A stretch of 64,000 nucleotides of DNA from UMGS172 sp045592985 (GTDB lineage: Bacteria; Bacillota; Clostridia; Oscillospirales; Acutalibacteraceae). The number at the start of each line of letters is the position of its first letter. Positions within the stretch are counted from its first letter, which is position 1. Location of the stretch: positions 11,329-75,328 of the forward strand of contig JAZNVU010000055.1 of assembly GCA_045592985.1 (NCBI GenBank). The letters run 5' to 3'. The notes under the pieces were generated by a model. It did not search any database. It was not told the origin of the DNA and saw only the letters and a list, made by a program, of their open reading frames with translations. This document shows, piece by piece, positions 43,706 to 53,377 of the stretch. The position numbers and the translations under genes were made by a program.

Positions 43706-44593
43706 TTATTCTTCAGAGTTTTGTAACACTTCAATATCAGAACGCACCGAATACGCATATTCAGTCGGGGTCATGCCTGAAATACGCTTGAATACCGTTG
43801 TAAAATACTGAGAGGTATTAAAAGAAAGACGGTCGGCAATTTCTGTTATATTCATTTCACCGTTGCGTATCATTTCTTTTGCAGCGTCTATTTTTAAACG
43901 GTTAAAGTACTCCATTACACCACAGTCCATATTTTCGTGAAAAACCTTTTTTATAACCGAATCGGAAATATTAAAATTATCTTTGATATCAGTAAATCGC
44001 AGGTAATCAAATACGTGTTTCTCAAGATAATCGCAAATTGATATTAATAAATGGTTATTCTTGGGTGTTTTGGTAGGAGTGGAAGAACGGTTTCCTCTGA
44101 TTAATAAAATAAGTAACTGTTCAAGATACAGTTTTATCAATTGTTCTCCGCCAAATGGAACAGAGGAGGATTTTCGCATTTCTCGCGTGTATGCCAGTCC
44201 CAAAGGAGTTGAAAAAACTGATTCGGCTTCACGTATAATAGAGCCAAGAATTTTTTTTTCATTATTATTGACGGCGATCACAGTGCCTGCTATGTTCATG
44301 AGTTTTTGGCACGAGCAGTCAAAAGAAATGATGATAGAATTAGCCGACCTCTTACCGTCACATCTTATATTATGGAATTCGTTGGGTTTGTGTAGGTACA
44401 GATGACCTAAAGGTAATACTATCTCTTTTGCTCCGGCTGTTATCAAAATACTCTGTTTGTCTGCATAAACAAGTTCCCAAAAATCGTGTATTTCACCCGA
44501 ATAGGTGAAGTCTTTGGTGTATTCAAAATAATGAACAGTATATATACCGTCAATGCTAATTGCAGAATCAAGCAATGTCTTTTTATAATCCAT
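43706..44593 (-). CDS. AraC family regulator 3
   Basis: 295 residues. N-terminal cupin domain (about 20-130; IHDFWELVYADK, LHKPNEFHNI), central linker with an amphipathic segment (about 130-195), and C-terminal HTH pair (NITEIADRLSFNTSQYFTTVFKRISG). ATG 44593 has GGAG seven nt before it; in-frame ATG 44605 is the alternative. It is divergent from the phosphohexomutase at 44775. Ligand unknown. Confidence 0.9.
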   Translation of the reverse strand: MDYKKTLLDSAISIDGIYTVHYFEYTKDFTYSGEIHDFWELVYADKQSILITAGAKEIVLPLGHLYLHKPNEFHNIRCDGKRSANSIIISFDCSCQKLMNIAGTVIAVNNNEKKILGSIIREAESVFSTPLGLAYTREMRKSSSVPFGGEQLIKLYLEQLLILLIRGNRSSTPTKTPKNNHLLISICDYLEKHVFDYLRFTDIKDNFNISDSVIKKVFHENMDCGVMEYFNRLKIDAAKEMIRNGEMNITEIADRLSFNTSQYFTTVFKRISGMTPTEYAYSVRSDIEVLQNSEE

Positions 44594-44774
44594 TATAAAC
44601 TCCATATTTTAATATTGAGTTTATTATATTACAACAAATACATAATTGCAACTAAAATTATACAACACAAGACGGGATTTATACATAATTTTATGAAAAT
44701 ATGTGATATAATGCAATTATGATAGAAGAGTTTGGAGTTTTAAAAAGACCAAAATTAAACAAGGAGGAATTACT

Positions 44775-46181
44775 GTGATTAAGTTTGGAACAGGCGGTTG
44801 GAGAGCCGTAATAGGTGAAGATTTTATTAAGGATAATGTATGTAAGGTTGCAGCCGGTATTCTCGATTTAATGAAAAGCGAAGGTAAGACCGATAAACCT
44901 GTAATAATCGGTTATGACCGACGTTTCTTGTCCGAAAATGCTGCACGTTGGGTTGCCGAGGTTTTGGCAAAAGGTGGTATACATGTATGGTTTTTACATC
45001 GTTCAGCGCCAACTCCGCTTATTATGCACACTGTAAAGGACGAAAAACTTTATTTTGGTATTGAAATAACAGCTTCTCATAACCCTTCAAACTATAACGG
45101 AATAAAGTTGATTGTTGAAGAGGGAAGAGATGCTTCTCTTGAAGTCACAAGTAAACTTGAGGATTTGATAGATAAAGCACAACCTGATTCTTTGGACTTT
45201 GATACTGCTGTTAATAAAGGAAAGATAGAGTTTATATCTAATCCCTTTAATAAGTTCTTGGATGATATCATTGATTTGCTTGATATGAAGGCATTGCGTA
45301 ATCGTGGTCTGCGTGTATTGTTTGATTCTATGCATGGCTCTGGTGCATATCCTTTAATGGTTATTTTCCATACAGCACGCTGCACTATCGACACCATGAA
45401 TATCAATAAAGATGCTTATTTTGGCGGACTTATGCCTGCTCCTAATAAAAAAAGCCTTGTCGGACTTAAAAATGAGGTTGTTAAGGGCGGTTACGATTTA
45501 GGTATTGCTATGGATGGCGACGGCGACCGTCTCGGTATTATTGATAAAAGTGGAAGATATATTGATGCTAATGAGATACTTTGCATGCTATATTGGTATC
45601 TTGTAAAATTCAAGAACTGGAAAGGTCCTGTAGTACGTAATCTTGCAACAACTCATATGCTTGACAGAATAGCCGAAAGTTTTGGCGAAAAGTGTTATGA
45701 AGTACCTGTTGGATTTAAGTATATTTCTTCAAAAATAGATGAAGTCGATGCTGTTTTAGGCGGTGAATCGTCAGGTGGTCTTACTGTTAGAGGTCATATT
45801 CACGGTAAAGATTCAATATATGCTGCATCTCTTTTTGCTGAGATGGTTAGCGTTACAGGTATGAGTCCGGATGAAATAATGAACAAACTCACCGAACAGT
45901 ACGGTAAGTTCGTTATGGTTGAGGATAATTTAAGATTCGAACCTTCATATAAAGCGGTTATTGAAAACATAGTGTTTACAGAAAAACGTTTACCTGACTT
46001 TGGCAAGAACATCACAAGAGTCAATTACGAAGACGGTTGTAAGGTCTATTTTGAGGATGATAGTTTTGTTATCTGTCGTTTCTCAGGTACAGAACCGTTG
46101 CTGAGAATTTTTGCTGAAAGCGATAACGATGACACAGCAAGAGGTTATATTGAATCGTTTAAATCTTTTCTGAAAATATAA
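44775..46181 (+). CDS. Phosphoglucomutase/phosphomannomutase, short form
   Basis: 468 residues, the shorter class. N-terminal KFGTGGWRAVIGE, phosphoserine loop TASHNPSNYNG, metal loop DGDGDRLG, sugar loop GGESSGGL, phosphate loop RFSGTEPLLRI. GTG start after AAGGAGGAATTACT. It shares the fold but not the detailed sequence of the 571-residue mutase at 29115. A TATAAT at 44707-44712 may be its -10, without a clear -35. Its divergent neighbour is AraC regulator 3. Confidence 0.93.
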   Translation: MIKFGTGGWRAVIGEDFIKDNVCKVAAGILDLMKSEGKTDKPVIIGYDRRFLSENAARWVAEVLAKGGIHVWFLHRSAPTPLIMHTVKDEKLYFGIEITASHNPSNYNGIKLIVEEGRDASLEVTSKLEDLIDKAQPDSLDFDTAVNKGKIEFISNPFNKFLDDIIDLLDMKALRNRGLRVLFDSMHGSGAYPLMVIFHTARCTIDTMNINKDAYFGGLMPAPNKKSLVGLKNEVVKGGYDLGIAMDGDGDRLGIIDKSGRYIDANEILCMLYWYLVKFKNWKGPVVRNLATTHMLDRIAESFGEKCYEVPVGFKYISSKIDEVDAVLGGESSGGLTVRGHIHGKDSIYAASLFAEMVSVTGMSPDEIMNKLTEQYGKFVMVEDNLRFEPSYKAVIENIVFTEKRLPDFGKNITRVNYEDGCKVYFEDDSFVICRFSGTEPLLRIFAESDNDDTARGYIESFKSFLKI

Positions 46182-46190
46182 ACAAAAAAG

Positions 46191-46225
46191 CAAGACCACA
46201 ATTTATTTTGTGGCCTTGTTTTTTT
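46191..46225 (+). terminator. Terminator after the short mutase
   Basis: CAAG-CCACAA arm (46191-46201) pairs with 46208-46218 with one mismatch, then seven T. It overlaps the stop of the convergent gene. Confidence 0.8.
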
Positions 46226-47015
46226 ATATATTTTGTTTTTTCCGGTATTCAGTCGGTGTCTTGTTGGTGATTTTTTTAAAAAGTCGACAAAAGTAGGTGT
46301 AATTATTAATTCCTATTTCTTCACATATAGTGTAAACAGGAAGATTGGTTTCAGTAAGCAAATACTTTGCTTTTTCTATTTTTAAGTCGGTTATGTATTC
46401 ATTTATTGTTTTATCTAAATATTTTTTAAAACCGTTATAAAGATAGTTTTTTGACACGCATAGTTTTGAACAAAGCGAAGAAATTGAAAGATCTTCTTTT
46501 ATGTTATTTTTTATATATGCACATGCCTTGTCTATTATTTCGTCGCAGTCATAGGTTATGGCGTTTTCAAAAAGAATATCCTGTAAAAGTGATTTTAAAC
46601 TCTCGATTTTAGCTATCGTAAAATAGGGCATTGCATTATACAATTCTTTCAAATGTTCGTTGTCTGTTTCAAAATTTGAAGGTGATTTGTCACAACGAAC
46701 GCGACCCATTATAACATAACCTACAATAAGTCCGTTTTTAATAACAGGTATGGTTGCGTCATATAACCCCGCATGGCAAATGTGTTCTTCAAAACTTCTG
46801 CTTTTTTTACATCTTTCAATTAATTCGTTGTCTGAACAAGCACATTTATATTTAATCTCTTTGTTGTTCTGCAACTCTGCACAAAAATCATATGACTTAA
46901 TTTTTCGGCATATTAAATTGAAATCAGCATCCCAAAATCCAATACTTATATCGCTTAGTATAGAAATGTCATTTACAATTTGCTGAAGTTTAATTTTGTC
47001 ATATTTGATTTTCAT
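46224..47015 (-). CDS. AraC regulator 4 with PocR sensory domain
   Basis: 263 residues. The N-terminal about 155 residues match the PocR ligand-binding domain (FCAELQNNKEIKYKCACSDNELIERC, HICHAGLYDATIPVI) with many cysteines. The C-terminal about 100 residues carry the HTH pair (SISSLCSKLCVSKNYLYNGFKKYLD, PVYTICEEIGINNYTYFCRLFKKITN). PocR domains are thought to bind hydrocarbon-type ligands such as diols. It is divergent from the EamA transporter at 47138, its likely target. Confidence 0.88.
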   Translation of the reverse strand: MKIKYDKIKLQQIVNDISILSDISIGFWDADFNLICRKIKSYDFCAELQNNKEIKYKCACSDNELIERCKKSRSFEEHICHAGLYDATIPVIKNGLIVGYVIMGRVRCDKSPSNFETDNEHLKELYNAMPYFTIAKIESLKSLLQDILFENAITYDCDEIIDKACAYIKNNIKEDLSISSLCSKLCVSKNYLYNGFKKYLDKTINEYITDLKIEKAKYLLTETNLPVYTICEEIGINNYTYFCRLFKKITNKTPTEYRKKQNI

Positions 47016-47137
47016 ATTATCACACCTTTGTTTAATATTATACTATCATTGGGAAAAAAGTGCAATGTTTTAAGAACATTCTATATTGCTTTTTTATGTA
47101 AAAGAATATAAAATTTAAAAAGTTAGGAGTGATATGC

Positions 47138-47986
47138 TTGAATTTAGTATTATTAATATCGGTGGTTTTGGGTGTTGCCTTCCAAAACGTTTTTAAAAAG
47201 ATATATTCTATCAAGTGTAATGGTACAGGTGTATTTTTGCTTAATGCGATTACAAGTTTTGCTGCAATGATATTTTTTGCAGCAACATCAAAGGGGTTGA
47301 ATTTTGATTTAAGGCTTTTACCTTATGCTTTTGCTTTTGCATTATCTTTTGCAACTGCATCAGTATTTTCAACTTTGTCTATTACATATGGTTCATTATC
47401 TTTAACGTCGTTATTTACGTCATATTCTTTGATGATACCTACATTTTACGGCCTTGTTTTTAGAGATGATCCAATAAGTGTTGGCTTAATACCAGGTATT
47501 GTATTACTTTGCATATCCTTGTTTTTAACCAACAGTAAAAGTGAAAAATCAGAGATAACTGTTAAGTGGTTAATTTTTGTATTTCTTGCTTTTTTAGGTA
47601 ATGGCATGTGTTCAGTTGTTCAAAGTATTCAGCAAATAGATTTTGACCGTGCTTTTAAAAACGAGTTTATGATAATGTCATATTTTTTAGTGACCGTAAT
47701 CACTCTTTCCATATCGTGTTTCAGTGAGCGTAAACACATAAAAGTAGATTTTTCAAAAGCGTGGTACGTTGGAGTTTTGTGCGGTCTGTTTAACGGTGTT
47801 GTAAATCTATTTGTTATGTTGTTGCAAGGAATGATGCCACTTTCGGTAATGTTCCCGATAATATCTGCAGGCGGTATAATCGTCACATACGTAATATCAA
47901 AATATTTTTACAAAGAAAGTATGTCAAAAAAACAGTTTGTTGGATTTATTTTAGGAACTGTTTCGGTTGTTTTATTGAACATCTAA
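47138..47986 (+). CDS. EamA/DMT family transporter 1
   Basis: 282 residues, about ten membrane helices in two EamA repeats, no cytoplasmic domain. Substrate unknown; the drug/metabolite family exports or imports many small molecules. TTG 47138 lies 6 nt after AGGAGTG; GTG 47129 overlaps that site. Divergent from the PocR-AraC gene, so ligand-induced export is a plausible role. It is convergent with a second EamA gene. Confidence 0.88.
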   Translation: MNLVLLISVVLGVAFQNVFKKIYSIKCNGTGVFLLNAITSFAAMIFFAATSKGLNFDLRLLPYAFAFALSFATASVFSTLSITYGSLSLTSLFTSYSLMIPTFYGLVFRDDPISVGLIPGIVLLCISLFLTNSKSEKSEITVKWLIFVFLAFLGNGMCSVVQSIQQIDFDRAFKNEFMIMSYFLVTVITLSISCFSERKHIKVDFSKAWYVGVLCGLFNGVVNLFVMLLQGMMPLSVMFPIISAGGIIVTYVISKYFYKESMSKKQFVGFILGTVSVVLLNI

Positions 47987-47988
47987 AT

Positions 47989-48032
47989 AAAAAACGTCGG
48001 TTCTAAGAAAAATCTTAAAGCCGACGTTTTTT
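47989..48032. terminator. Bidirectional terminator between the two EamA genes
   Basis: 12-bp stem AAAAAACGTCGG (47989-48000) with CCGACGTTTTTT (48021-48032); T-runs on both sides. It overlaps the stop codon region of the second transporter. Confidence 0.9.
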
Positions 48033-48907
48033 TAAAACTTATAAACTCCAACAAGGAAAATAATTAACATAGCACCGCATATTATAAGTAAAAGCCCGCA
48101 TGCAGTTTTCCACGAAAGTTTGTCTTTGAATATCAATTTGGCTAAAATTACCGATATTGCCGTGCTCGTATGTAAAACTGCATATGTTACGGCATTATTG
48201 CCAAGCAAAAGTGCTTTTGGAAAAATCGATGCAAAAACACAAATACAAATACCCGATAGTATTGAATATAAAATCTCAGCAGGGGACACACGACCAATAC
48301 CTGAATGAATACCTCGGATAAAGACGGCAATCAATAAAATAAGAAGAGCAATTGTCAAACAAAGTGTGATAGTGATATCTGTATCAATTGCAGATAAATT
48401 CTTTTTTAACATAATTGTAGCAGACGTTAAAAATATAGCCGACAGAACACCGGGTATGAGCCAGTTTGCTTTACCGCTTTTGCCTTTGCCGGTAATCATG
48501 ATCAAAACACCTGATGCAATAAGTGTAATACCAATAATTCTAAGAAACATATTGCTTTCGTTATTAAAAATAACAATTCCTGCAATCAGCGTCAGCACAC
48601 TACCAATCCTTTGTGTGGCAATGGCACGTGTGACATCGCTGTGTTTTAACGTAGAGTTAAAGCATAAAACGGCACCACCGATTAACACACCGATCAATAA
48701 AATGTGTATGTATGAACTATCAGGTATACTGCCGATGAGTTTGACGGACGATTTATCTGCAAGCAATTTGTACCACAAAAAAAGTGATAACGTTAAAATA
48801 TATATTGCAGATGCTACCTCAAAATTTGTGCGTTTAACTGCTGATTTTGAAAGTACAGCAGATACTGAAACGCAGAGTGTTGCAATGATTGTATACAGTA
48901 GCCACAT
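48032..48907 (-). CDS. EamA/DMT family transporter 2
   Basis: 291 residues, about ten membrane helices. It ends in a helix followed by a short cytoplasmic tail. ATG 48907 lies 6 nt after AGAGGTG; the in-frame GTG at 48916 lies in that site. It begins 35 nt from the end of the radical SAM gene on the same strand, so the two may be co-transcribed. Not closely similar to transporter 1. Confidence 0.88.
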   Translation of the reverse strand: MWLLYTIIATLCVSVSAVLSKSAVKRTNFEVASAIYILTLSLFLWYKLLADKSSVKLIGSIPDSSYIHILLIGVLIGGAVLCFNSTLKHSDVTRAIATQRIGSVLTLIAGIVIFNNESNMFLRIIGITLIASGVLIMITGKGKSGKANWLIPGVLSAIFLTSATIMLKKNLSAIDTDITITLCLTIALLILLIAVFIRGIHSGIGRVSPAEILYSILSGICICVFASIFPKALLLGNNAVTYAVLHTSTAISVILAKLIFKDKLSWKTACGLLLIICGAMLIIFLVGVYKF

Positions 48908-48941
48908 GGGTATCACCTCTAAAATGATTATATACTAAAAT

Positions 48942-49856
48942 CTATTCTTTTTCAACAACATATTCACCTTGAACGGTGTCTGATTTGTCAAAATATCGGT
49001 TAATTTCGTTTAGAACATTCTTTTTGTCGGCACTCCATAGCGGAGCGATGAGTTCTGATTTTTGTCCGTCTCCCGTAAGACGGTGAATTGCAATATTTTT
49101 GTCGGTTCTTTTTACGCAACCGCTTAATAATTCACAATATTCATCGAGCGTTAAAATTTTAAACTTATTATTTAAAAAATCTTTTTCAAGGTCGGTATTT
49201 TTAAGTACATGAAGTAAATGGAACTTTATGCCGTCAACCTTCAAATTTGAAATATACTCTGCTGTTTTATAAATCATTTCTTTTGTTTCATTTGGTAGAC
49301 CGATTATCATGTGCGCTATAACGTAAATACTGTTTTCTTTAAGTCTTTTAACAGCAGAATGAAATACGTCATTAGTATATCCTCGGCGGATATAAACGGC
49401 AGATGTTTCATGGCAGGTTTGAAACCCAAGTTCAACCCATACGGGTTTAATTTTATTTAATTCGGTGAGCAGTTCAACAACAGTGTCAGGTAAACAATCA
49501 GGTCTGGTAGCAACCGATAAAATACGTATGTCGGGATGATTTATAGACTCATAAAACTTTTTTCTCAAATCTTCAATAGGAGCATAGGTTGCTGTAAAAT
49601 CTTGAAAATAGGCAATGAATCCATTGCAGTTTTTAGTTTTATTTTTTATAAGCATTTTGGCTTCATTTATTTGTTCAGTTATACTGTCACAACTGTTTTG
49701 CGCAAAATAGCCCGAACCCTCACTGCAAAAGATACAACCTTTAGTCCCTAAAGTTCCGTCACGGTTAGGGCAGGTAGTACCGCTTTTTAAAGCAAGTTTG
49801 TATAGTTTTCCACCGTAGGTTTCTTTTATATAGTCATTAACGGAATAATAGCGCAT
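48942..49856 (-). CDS. TIGR01212 family radical SAM protein (YtqA-like)
   Basis: 304 residues. The iron-sulfur cluster motif is CPNRDGTLGTKGCIFC with three cysteines spaced as in this family, followed by SEGSGYFAQNS. The middle carries the barrel (VWVELGFQTCHETSA, AHMIIGLPNE). Substrate unknown; the family is related to Elp3-like tRNA enzymes. ATG 49856 follows AGGTGAAAATC. It is divergent from the lipid kinase gene. Confidence 0.9.
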   Translation of the reverse strand: MRYYSVNDYIKETYGGKLYKLALKSGTTCPNRDGTLGTKGCIFCSEGSGYFAQNSCDSITEQINEAKMLIKNKTKNCNGFIAYFQDFTATYAPIEDLRKKFYESINHPDIRILSVATRPDCLPDTVVELLTELNKIKPVWVELGFQTCHETSAVYIRRGYTNDVFHSAVKRLKENSIYVIAHMIIGLPNETKEMIYKTAEYISNLKVDGIKFHLLHVLKNTDLEKDFLNNKFKILTLDEYCELLSGCVKRTDKNIAIHRLTGDGQKSELIAPLWSADKKNVLNEINRYFDKSDTVQGEYVVEKE

Positions 49857-49928
49857 GATTTTCACCTAAAATAAGTTATATATTGCAATTATACGCAATT
49901 TTTAACACAATTTCAAGGAATAAATGTG

Positions 49929-49957
49929 TTGACAAACGGTTGTAGATAAAATAAAAT
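49929..49957 (+). promoter_or_regulatory. Sigma-A promoter of the lipid kinase gene
   Basis: TTGACA (49929-49934), 17-nt spacer, TAAAAT (49952-49957). Confidence 0.8.
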
Positions 49958-49980
49958 TATTGTGTATGGGAGTGAGTATT

Positions 49981-50928
49981 ATGAAACATATATTTATAGT
50001 TAATCCTGCAGCCGGTAAGCAAGATTCGACTGAGTTTGTCCGTCAGTCAATTGAGGCTTTAGGGCTTGATATTGATTATGAAATTTACAGAACTGCTGGT
50101 CCCGGTGATGCTACAAAGTACATAAAATCTGTGTTGGAAGACGAAGTTAATCAATACCGTTTTTATTCCTGCGGTGGCGACGGCACCTTAAATGAAGTTG
50201 TAAACGGCGTGGTTGGTCATAATAATGCTGAGATTACAGTATTCCCGTGCGGTAGCGGTAATGATTTTATTAAATATTATGGTTCTTATGACGATTTTTG
50301 CAATCTTGAAAGCCTTATTAATGCTCCCACAAATAAGGTCGATGTATTAAAGGTTGGCGAACACTATGCTATTAATGCTGTTCACTTTGGTTTTGACACA
50401 TTTGTTTTAAGAACAATGATAAAAGTACGAAGAAAACCCATTATCGGTGGCAGAAATGCATATACAACTGGTGTTGTGACCGGTCTTATTGGTGGTATGA
50501 AATCGCGTTGTGATATTAAAGTTGATGGTTTTAAAATAGATAATAATGATTTGTTACTGTGTACTCTATGTAACGGTAAATATGTCGGTGGCGGTTATAA
50601 ATGCGCTCCAAGGTCAGATAATGGCGACGGTTTGATTGAAGTTTGTCATGTAAAACCGGTATCACGAATAAAGTTTTTGACTCTCATGAGCGCATATCGA
50701 AACGGCACTCATCTTGAGGACCCTCGTTTTTCTCAATACATAACATATCAAAGGGGAAAAACTGTTGAAATAGACGGCGGTGAAAACTTTTATTTATCAC
50801 TTGACGGTGAATTGATTGATGTAGGTAAATGTACTGTTGAGGTTTTGCCCGGTGCTGTTAACTTTGCTGTACCTGAAAATTTAAAACAACAAAAAGTATC
50901 CGAGGAGGCGACTGCTGTTGTTGGCTAA
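49981..50928 (+). CDS. Diacylglycerol kinase family lipid kinase (DagK/YegS type)
   Basis: 315 residues. N-terminal NPAAGKQD, the nucleotide loop GGDGTLNEVVNGV, and GSGNDF typical of DAGK catalytic domains. In Gram-positives this enzyme returns diacylglycerol to phosphatidic acid. ATG 49981 lies after GGGAGTGAG. It overlaps plsC by 11 nt, so both act on phosphatidic acid synthesis. Confidence 0.92.
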   Translation: MKHIFIVNPAAGKQDSTEFVRQSIEALGLDIDYEIYRTAGPGDATKYIKSVLEDEVNQYRFYSCGGDGTLNEVVNGVVGHNNAEITVFPCGSGNDFIKYYGSYDDFCNLESLINAPTNKVDVLKVGEHYAINAVHFGFDTFVLRTMIKVRRKPIIGGRNAYTTGVVTGLIGGMKSRCDIKVDGFKIDNNDLLLCTLCNGKYVGGGYKCAPRSDNGDGLIEVCHVKPVSRIKFLTLMSAYRNGTHLEDPRFSQYITYQRGKTVEIDGGENFYLSLDGELIDVGKCTVEVLPGAVNFAVPENLKQQKVSEEATAVVG

Positions 50929-51721
50929 GTTATACATCATTGTATCGCTGATTATTGATATATTCGCTTGCATTTTCGGAGGTGTTATTAATAGCGTTTT
51001 AGATATTTGGAAACCTATTTTACTGTTTGTTGGTTGTTTTATTGGTCTTATAATTCTACATTTACTTTTTGTCTGCGCCATAGCAATTTTTGTTGATATC
51101 AAAAAGCCAAATGAAAAACCTCACATGTTTTTCAGATGGTGTGTTGATAAAACCATGGAACTTTTGCTCTTTGTACTTGGAGTAAAAGTTAAGGTTAACG
51201 GTGTTGAAAAAATTCCTACCGATAGAAGGTTTTTGATGGTTTCAAACCACTTATCCGGCTTTGACCCAATATCTGCTATTGTGGCATTTGTTAAATATAA
51301 TTTGATTTTTGTTTCTAAGCCGGAAATTTTCAAAATTCCCGTTGTCGCCCAGTTTATTCACAAATCGGGTTTTCTTGCTATCGACCGTGATAATGCCCGT
51401 AATGCAATGAAAACTATTCATAAATGTACTGATTATGTAAAAGATGATGTTGCGTCGGTTTGCATTTATCCTGAGGGTACAAGAAGCAGAAACGGCGATT
51501 TGCTTGAGTTTAAAGACGGTGTTTTTTATGTATGTAAAAAAGCGCAGTGTCCTTTGGTTGTAATAACCGTAAAATACGATGGCAAACCGCTTAAAACTTT
51601 AAAATCTACTGTTTTTGTTGACGTGGTTAATGTAATTGAACCGAAAGAATTTGCAGACAAATCAACGCATGAACTGTCAGAAGACGTTCGTTTGATAATG
51701 AATAAATCTCTCAAAAATTAA
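50918..51721 (+). CDS. plsC: 1-acyl-sn-glycerol-3-phosphate acyltransferase
   Basis: Makes phosphatidic acid from lysophosphatidic acid. 267 residues: two N-terminal hydrophobic segments (about 5-50), then NHLSGFD (the HX4D catalytic motif), GFLAIDRDN and YPEGTRSRNGD (substrate phosphate). TTG 50918 follows CGAGGAGGCG; TTG 50921 is equally possible. Co-transcribed with the lipid kinase. Confidence 0.92.
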   Translation: MLAKLYIIVSLIIDIFACIFGGVINSVLDIWKPILLFVGCFIGLIILHLLFVCAIAIFVDIKKPNEKPHMFFRWCVDKTMELLLFVLGVKVKVNGVEKIPTDRRFLMVSNHLSGFDPISAIVAFVKYNLIFVSKPEIFKIPVVAQFIHKSGFLAIDRDNARNAMKTIHKCTDYVKDDVASVCIYPEGTRSRNGDLLEFKDGVFYVCKKAQCPLVVITVKYDGKPLKTLKSTVFVDVVNVIEPKEFADKSTHELSEDVRLIMNKSLKN

Positions 51722-51769
51722 TAATCTGAACAATTAAATGTATAAATAGTGTCAATCGTGAGCAAATAA

Positions 51770-51812
51770 AAACACCCTTATTGTAGTTTGTTATACTACC
51801 GTAAGGGTGTTT
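51770..51812. terminator. Bidirectional terminator between plsC and gpmI
   Basis: 11-bp stem AAACACCCTTA (51770-51780) with TAAGGGTGTTT (51802-51812), long loop with an inner helix; the better T-run is on the minus strand. Confidence 0.8.
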
Positions 51813-51845
51813 CTTAATGTGAGTATAGTATCATTAACTATATCG

Positions 51846-53360
51846 TTATTTAATAAGACTTACGCCGTCCATTTCCTTGGGCTGTTCAATACCGAGAACA
51901 GTAAGCATTGAAGGAACGATATCAGCAAGTCTGCCACCTTCTTTAAGTTCGCAGGGGTAACCAACAACACAGAACGGAACAGGATTAGTTGTATGAGGTG
52001 TAAACGGTGCGCCGTCTTCACCAATCATGCAGTCAGCGTTACCGTGGTCTGCAGTGATAAATACAACGCCGTCCATTTTTCTTGTTGCCTCAACAACGCG
52101 GCCAACACATTCATCAACAGCCTCTACAGCCTTAACTGCAGCGTCAAATACGCCGGTGTGACCAACCATGTCGCAGTTGGCAAAGTTAAGAACAACTGCA
52201 TCGTATTTACCCGAAAGAATCTGTTCACAAACGGCATCACAAACCTCGTATGCGCTCATTTCTGGTTTGAGGTCAAATGTGGGAACATCGGGAGACTGAA
52301 TAAGAATTCTGTCTTCACCCTCAAAGGTTTTTTCCTCACCGCCGTTAAAGAAGAATGTAACGTGTGCATACTTCTGAGTTTCGGCAATGCGAAGTTGGGT
52401 CATCTTCTTAGATGCCAAAAGTTCGCCAAAGGTCATTTTAAGTTCCTCAGGAGGATAAGCAACTGTTACATTAGGCATTGTTTCATCATATTGAGTCATG
52501 CAAACGTATTTGACGGGGAAGTAGCCGTTTTTACGCTCGAAACCATCAAACTCGGGGTCAACAAAAGTACGGGTGTACTGCCTTGCACGGTCGGGACGGA
52601 AGTTGAAAGAAATAATGCTGTCGTTTGCCTTGACAGTTGCACCGCCGTCGACAACGGTAGGAACAATAAACTCGTCGGTAACATCGTTAGCATAAGATTC
52701 TTCCATTGCCTTAACGGGGTCAGCAGTCTCGATGCCTTGGCCATAAACCATAGCAGCATAGCCTTTTTCTACACGGTCCCATGCAAAGTCACGGTCCATA
52801 ATGTAGTATCTGCCCATAATAGAAGCAATTTTACCAACGCCGATTTCGGCCATTTTGTCCCGCAGGTCTTTAATAAAGCCTGCGCCGGAAGTGGTCGAAA
52901 CATCACGTCCGTCCATAAAGCAATGAACATAAACCTTAGTAAGACCAAGGTTTTTAGCCATCTGCAAAAGACCGTAAAGATGCTCAATATGGCTATGAAC
53001 ACCGCCGTCAGACAAAAGACCCATTAAATGCAGAGCCGAATCGTTTTTCTTGCAGTTTTCCATAGCATCAATCAAAGGCTTTATATTAAAAAATGTGCCA
53101 TCTTTAATGTCTTTGGAAATTTTAACAAGCATCTGATAAACAACTCGTCCTGCACCGATGTTGGTGTGACCAACTTCGCTGTTACCCATCTGACCGTCGG
53201 GCAGACCTACGTCAAGACCCGATGCTCCGATGGTAGTAAAAGGGTTTTCTGCAAACAATTTGCAGAGATTAGGAGTTCTGGCAGATTCAATTGCGTTGCC
53301 GCATTTGATATTGTTAATGCCAAAACCGTCCATAATACATAAAACTACAGGTTTTTTCAT
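51846..53360 (-). CDS. gpmI: 2,3-bisphosphoglycerate-independent phosphoglycerate mutase
   Basis: Interconverts 3- and 2-phosphoglycerate. 504 residues, normal. Dinuclear metal enzyme of the alkaline phosphatase superfamily: MDGFG near the N-terminus, phosphoserine loop DGQMGNSEVGH, GLLSDGGVHSH, FRPDR, and TADHGNAD near the C-terminus. Third gene of pgk-tpiA-gpmI, 17 nt after tpiA. Confidence 0.96.
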   Translation of the reverse strand: MKKPVVLCIMDGFGINNIKCGNAIESARTPNLCKLFAENPFTTIGASGLDVGLPDGQMGNSEVGHTNIGAGRVVYQMLVKISKDIKDGTFFNIKPLIDAMENCKKNDSALHLMGLLSDGGVHSHIEHLYGLLQMAKNLGLTKVYVHCFMDGRDVSTTSGAGFIKDLRDKMAEIGVGKIASIMGRYYIMDRDFAWDRVEKGYAAMVYGQGIETADPVKAMEESYANDVTDEFIVPTVVDGGATVKANDSIISFNFRPDRARQYTRTFVDPEFDGFERKNGYFPVKYVCMTQYDETMPNVTVAYPPEELKMTFGELLASKKMTQLRIAETQKYAHVTFFFNGGEEKTFEGEDRILIQSPDVPTFDLKPEMSAYEVCDAVCEQILSGKYDAVVLNFANCDMVGHTGVFDAAVKAVEAVDECVGRVVEATRKMDGVVFITADHGNADCMIGEDGAPFTPHTTNPVPFCVVGYPCELKEGGRLADIVPSMLTVLGIEQPKEMDGVSLIK

Positions 53361-53377
53361 ATCAAAAATCCTTTATA

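Noticed and set aside
51993..53027. 344-codon open frame opposite gpmI
   Set aside because: No ribosome site or family signal; it is the mirror of a conserved enzyme with strong codon bias.
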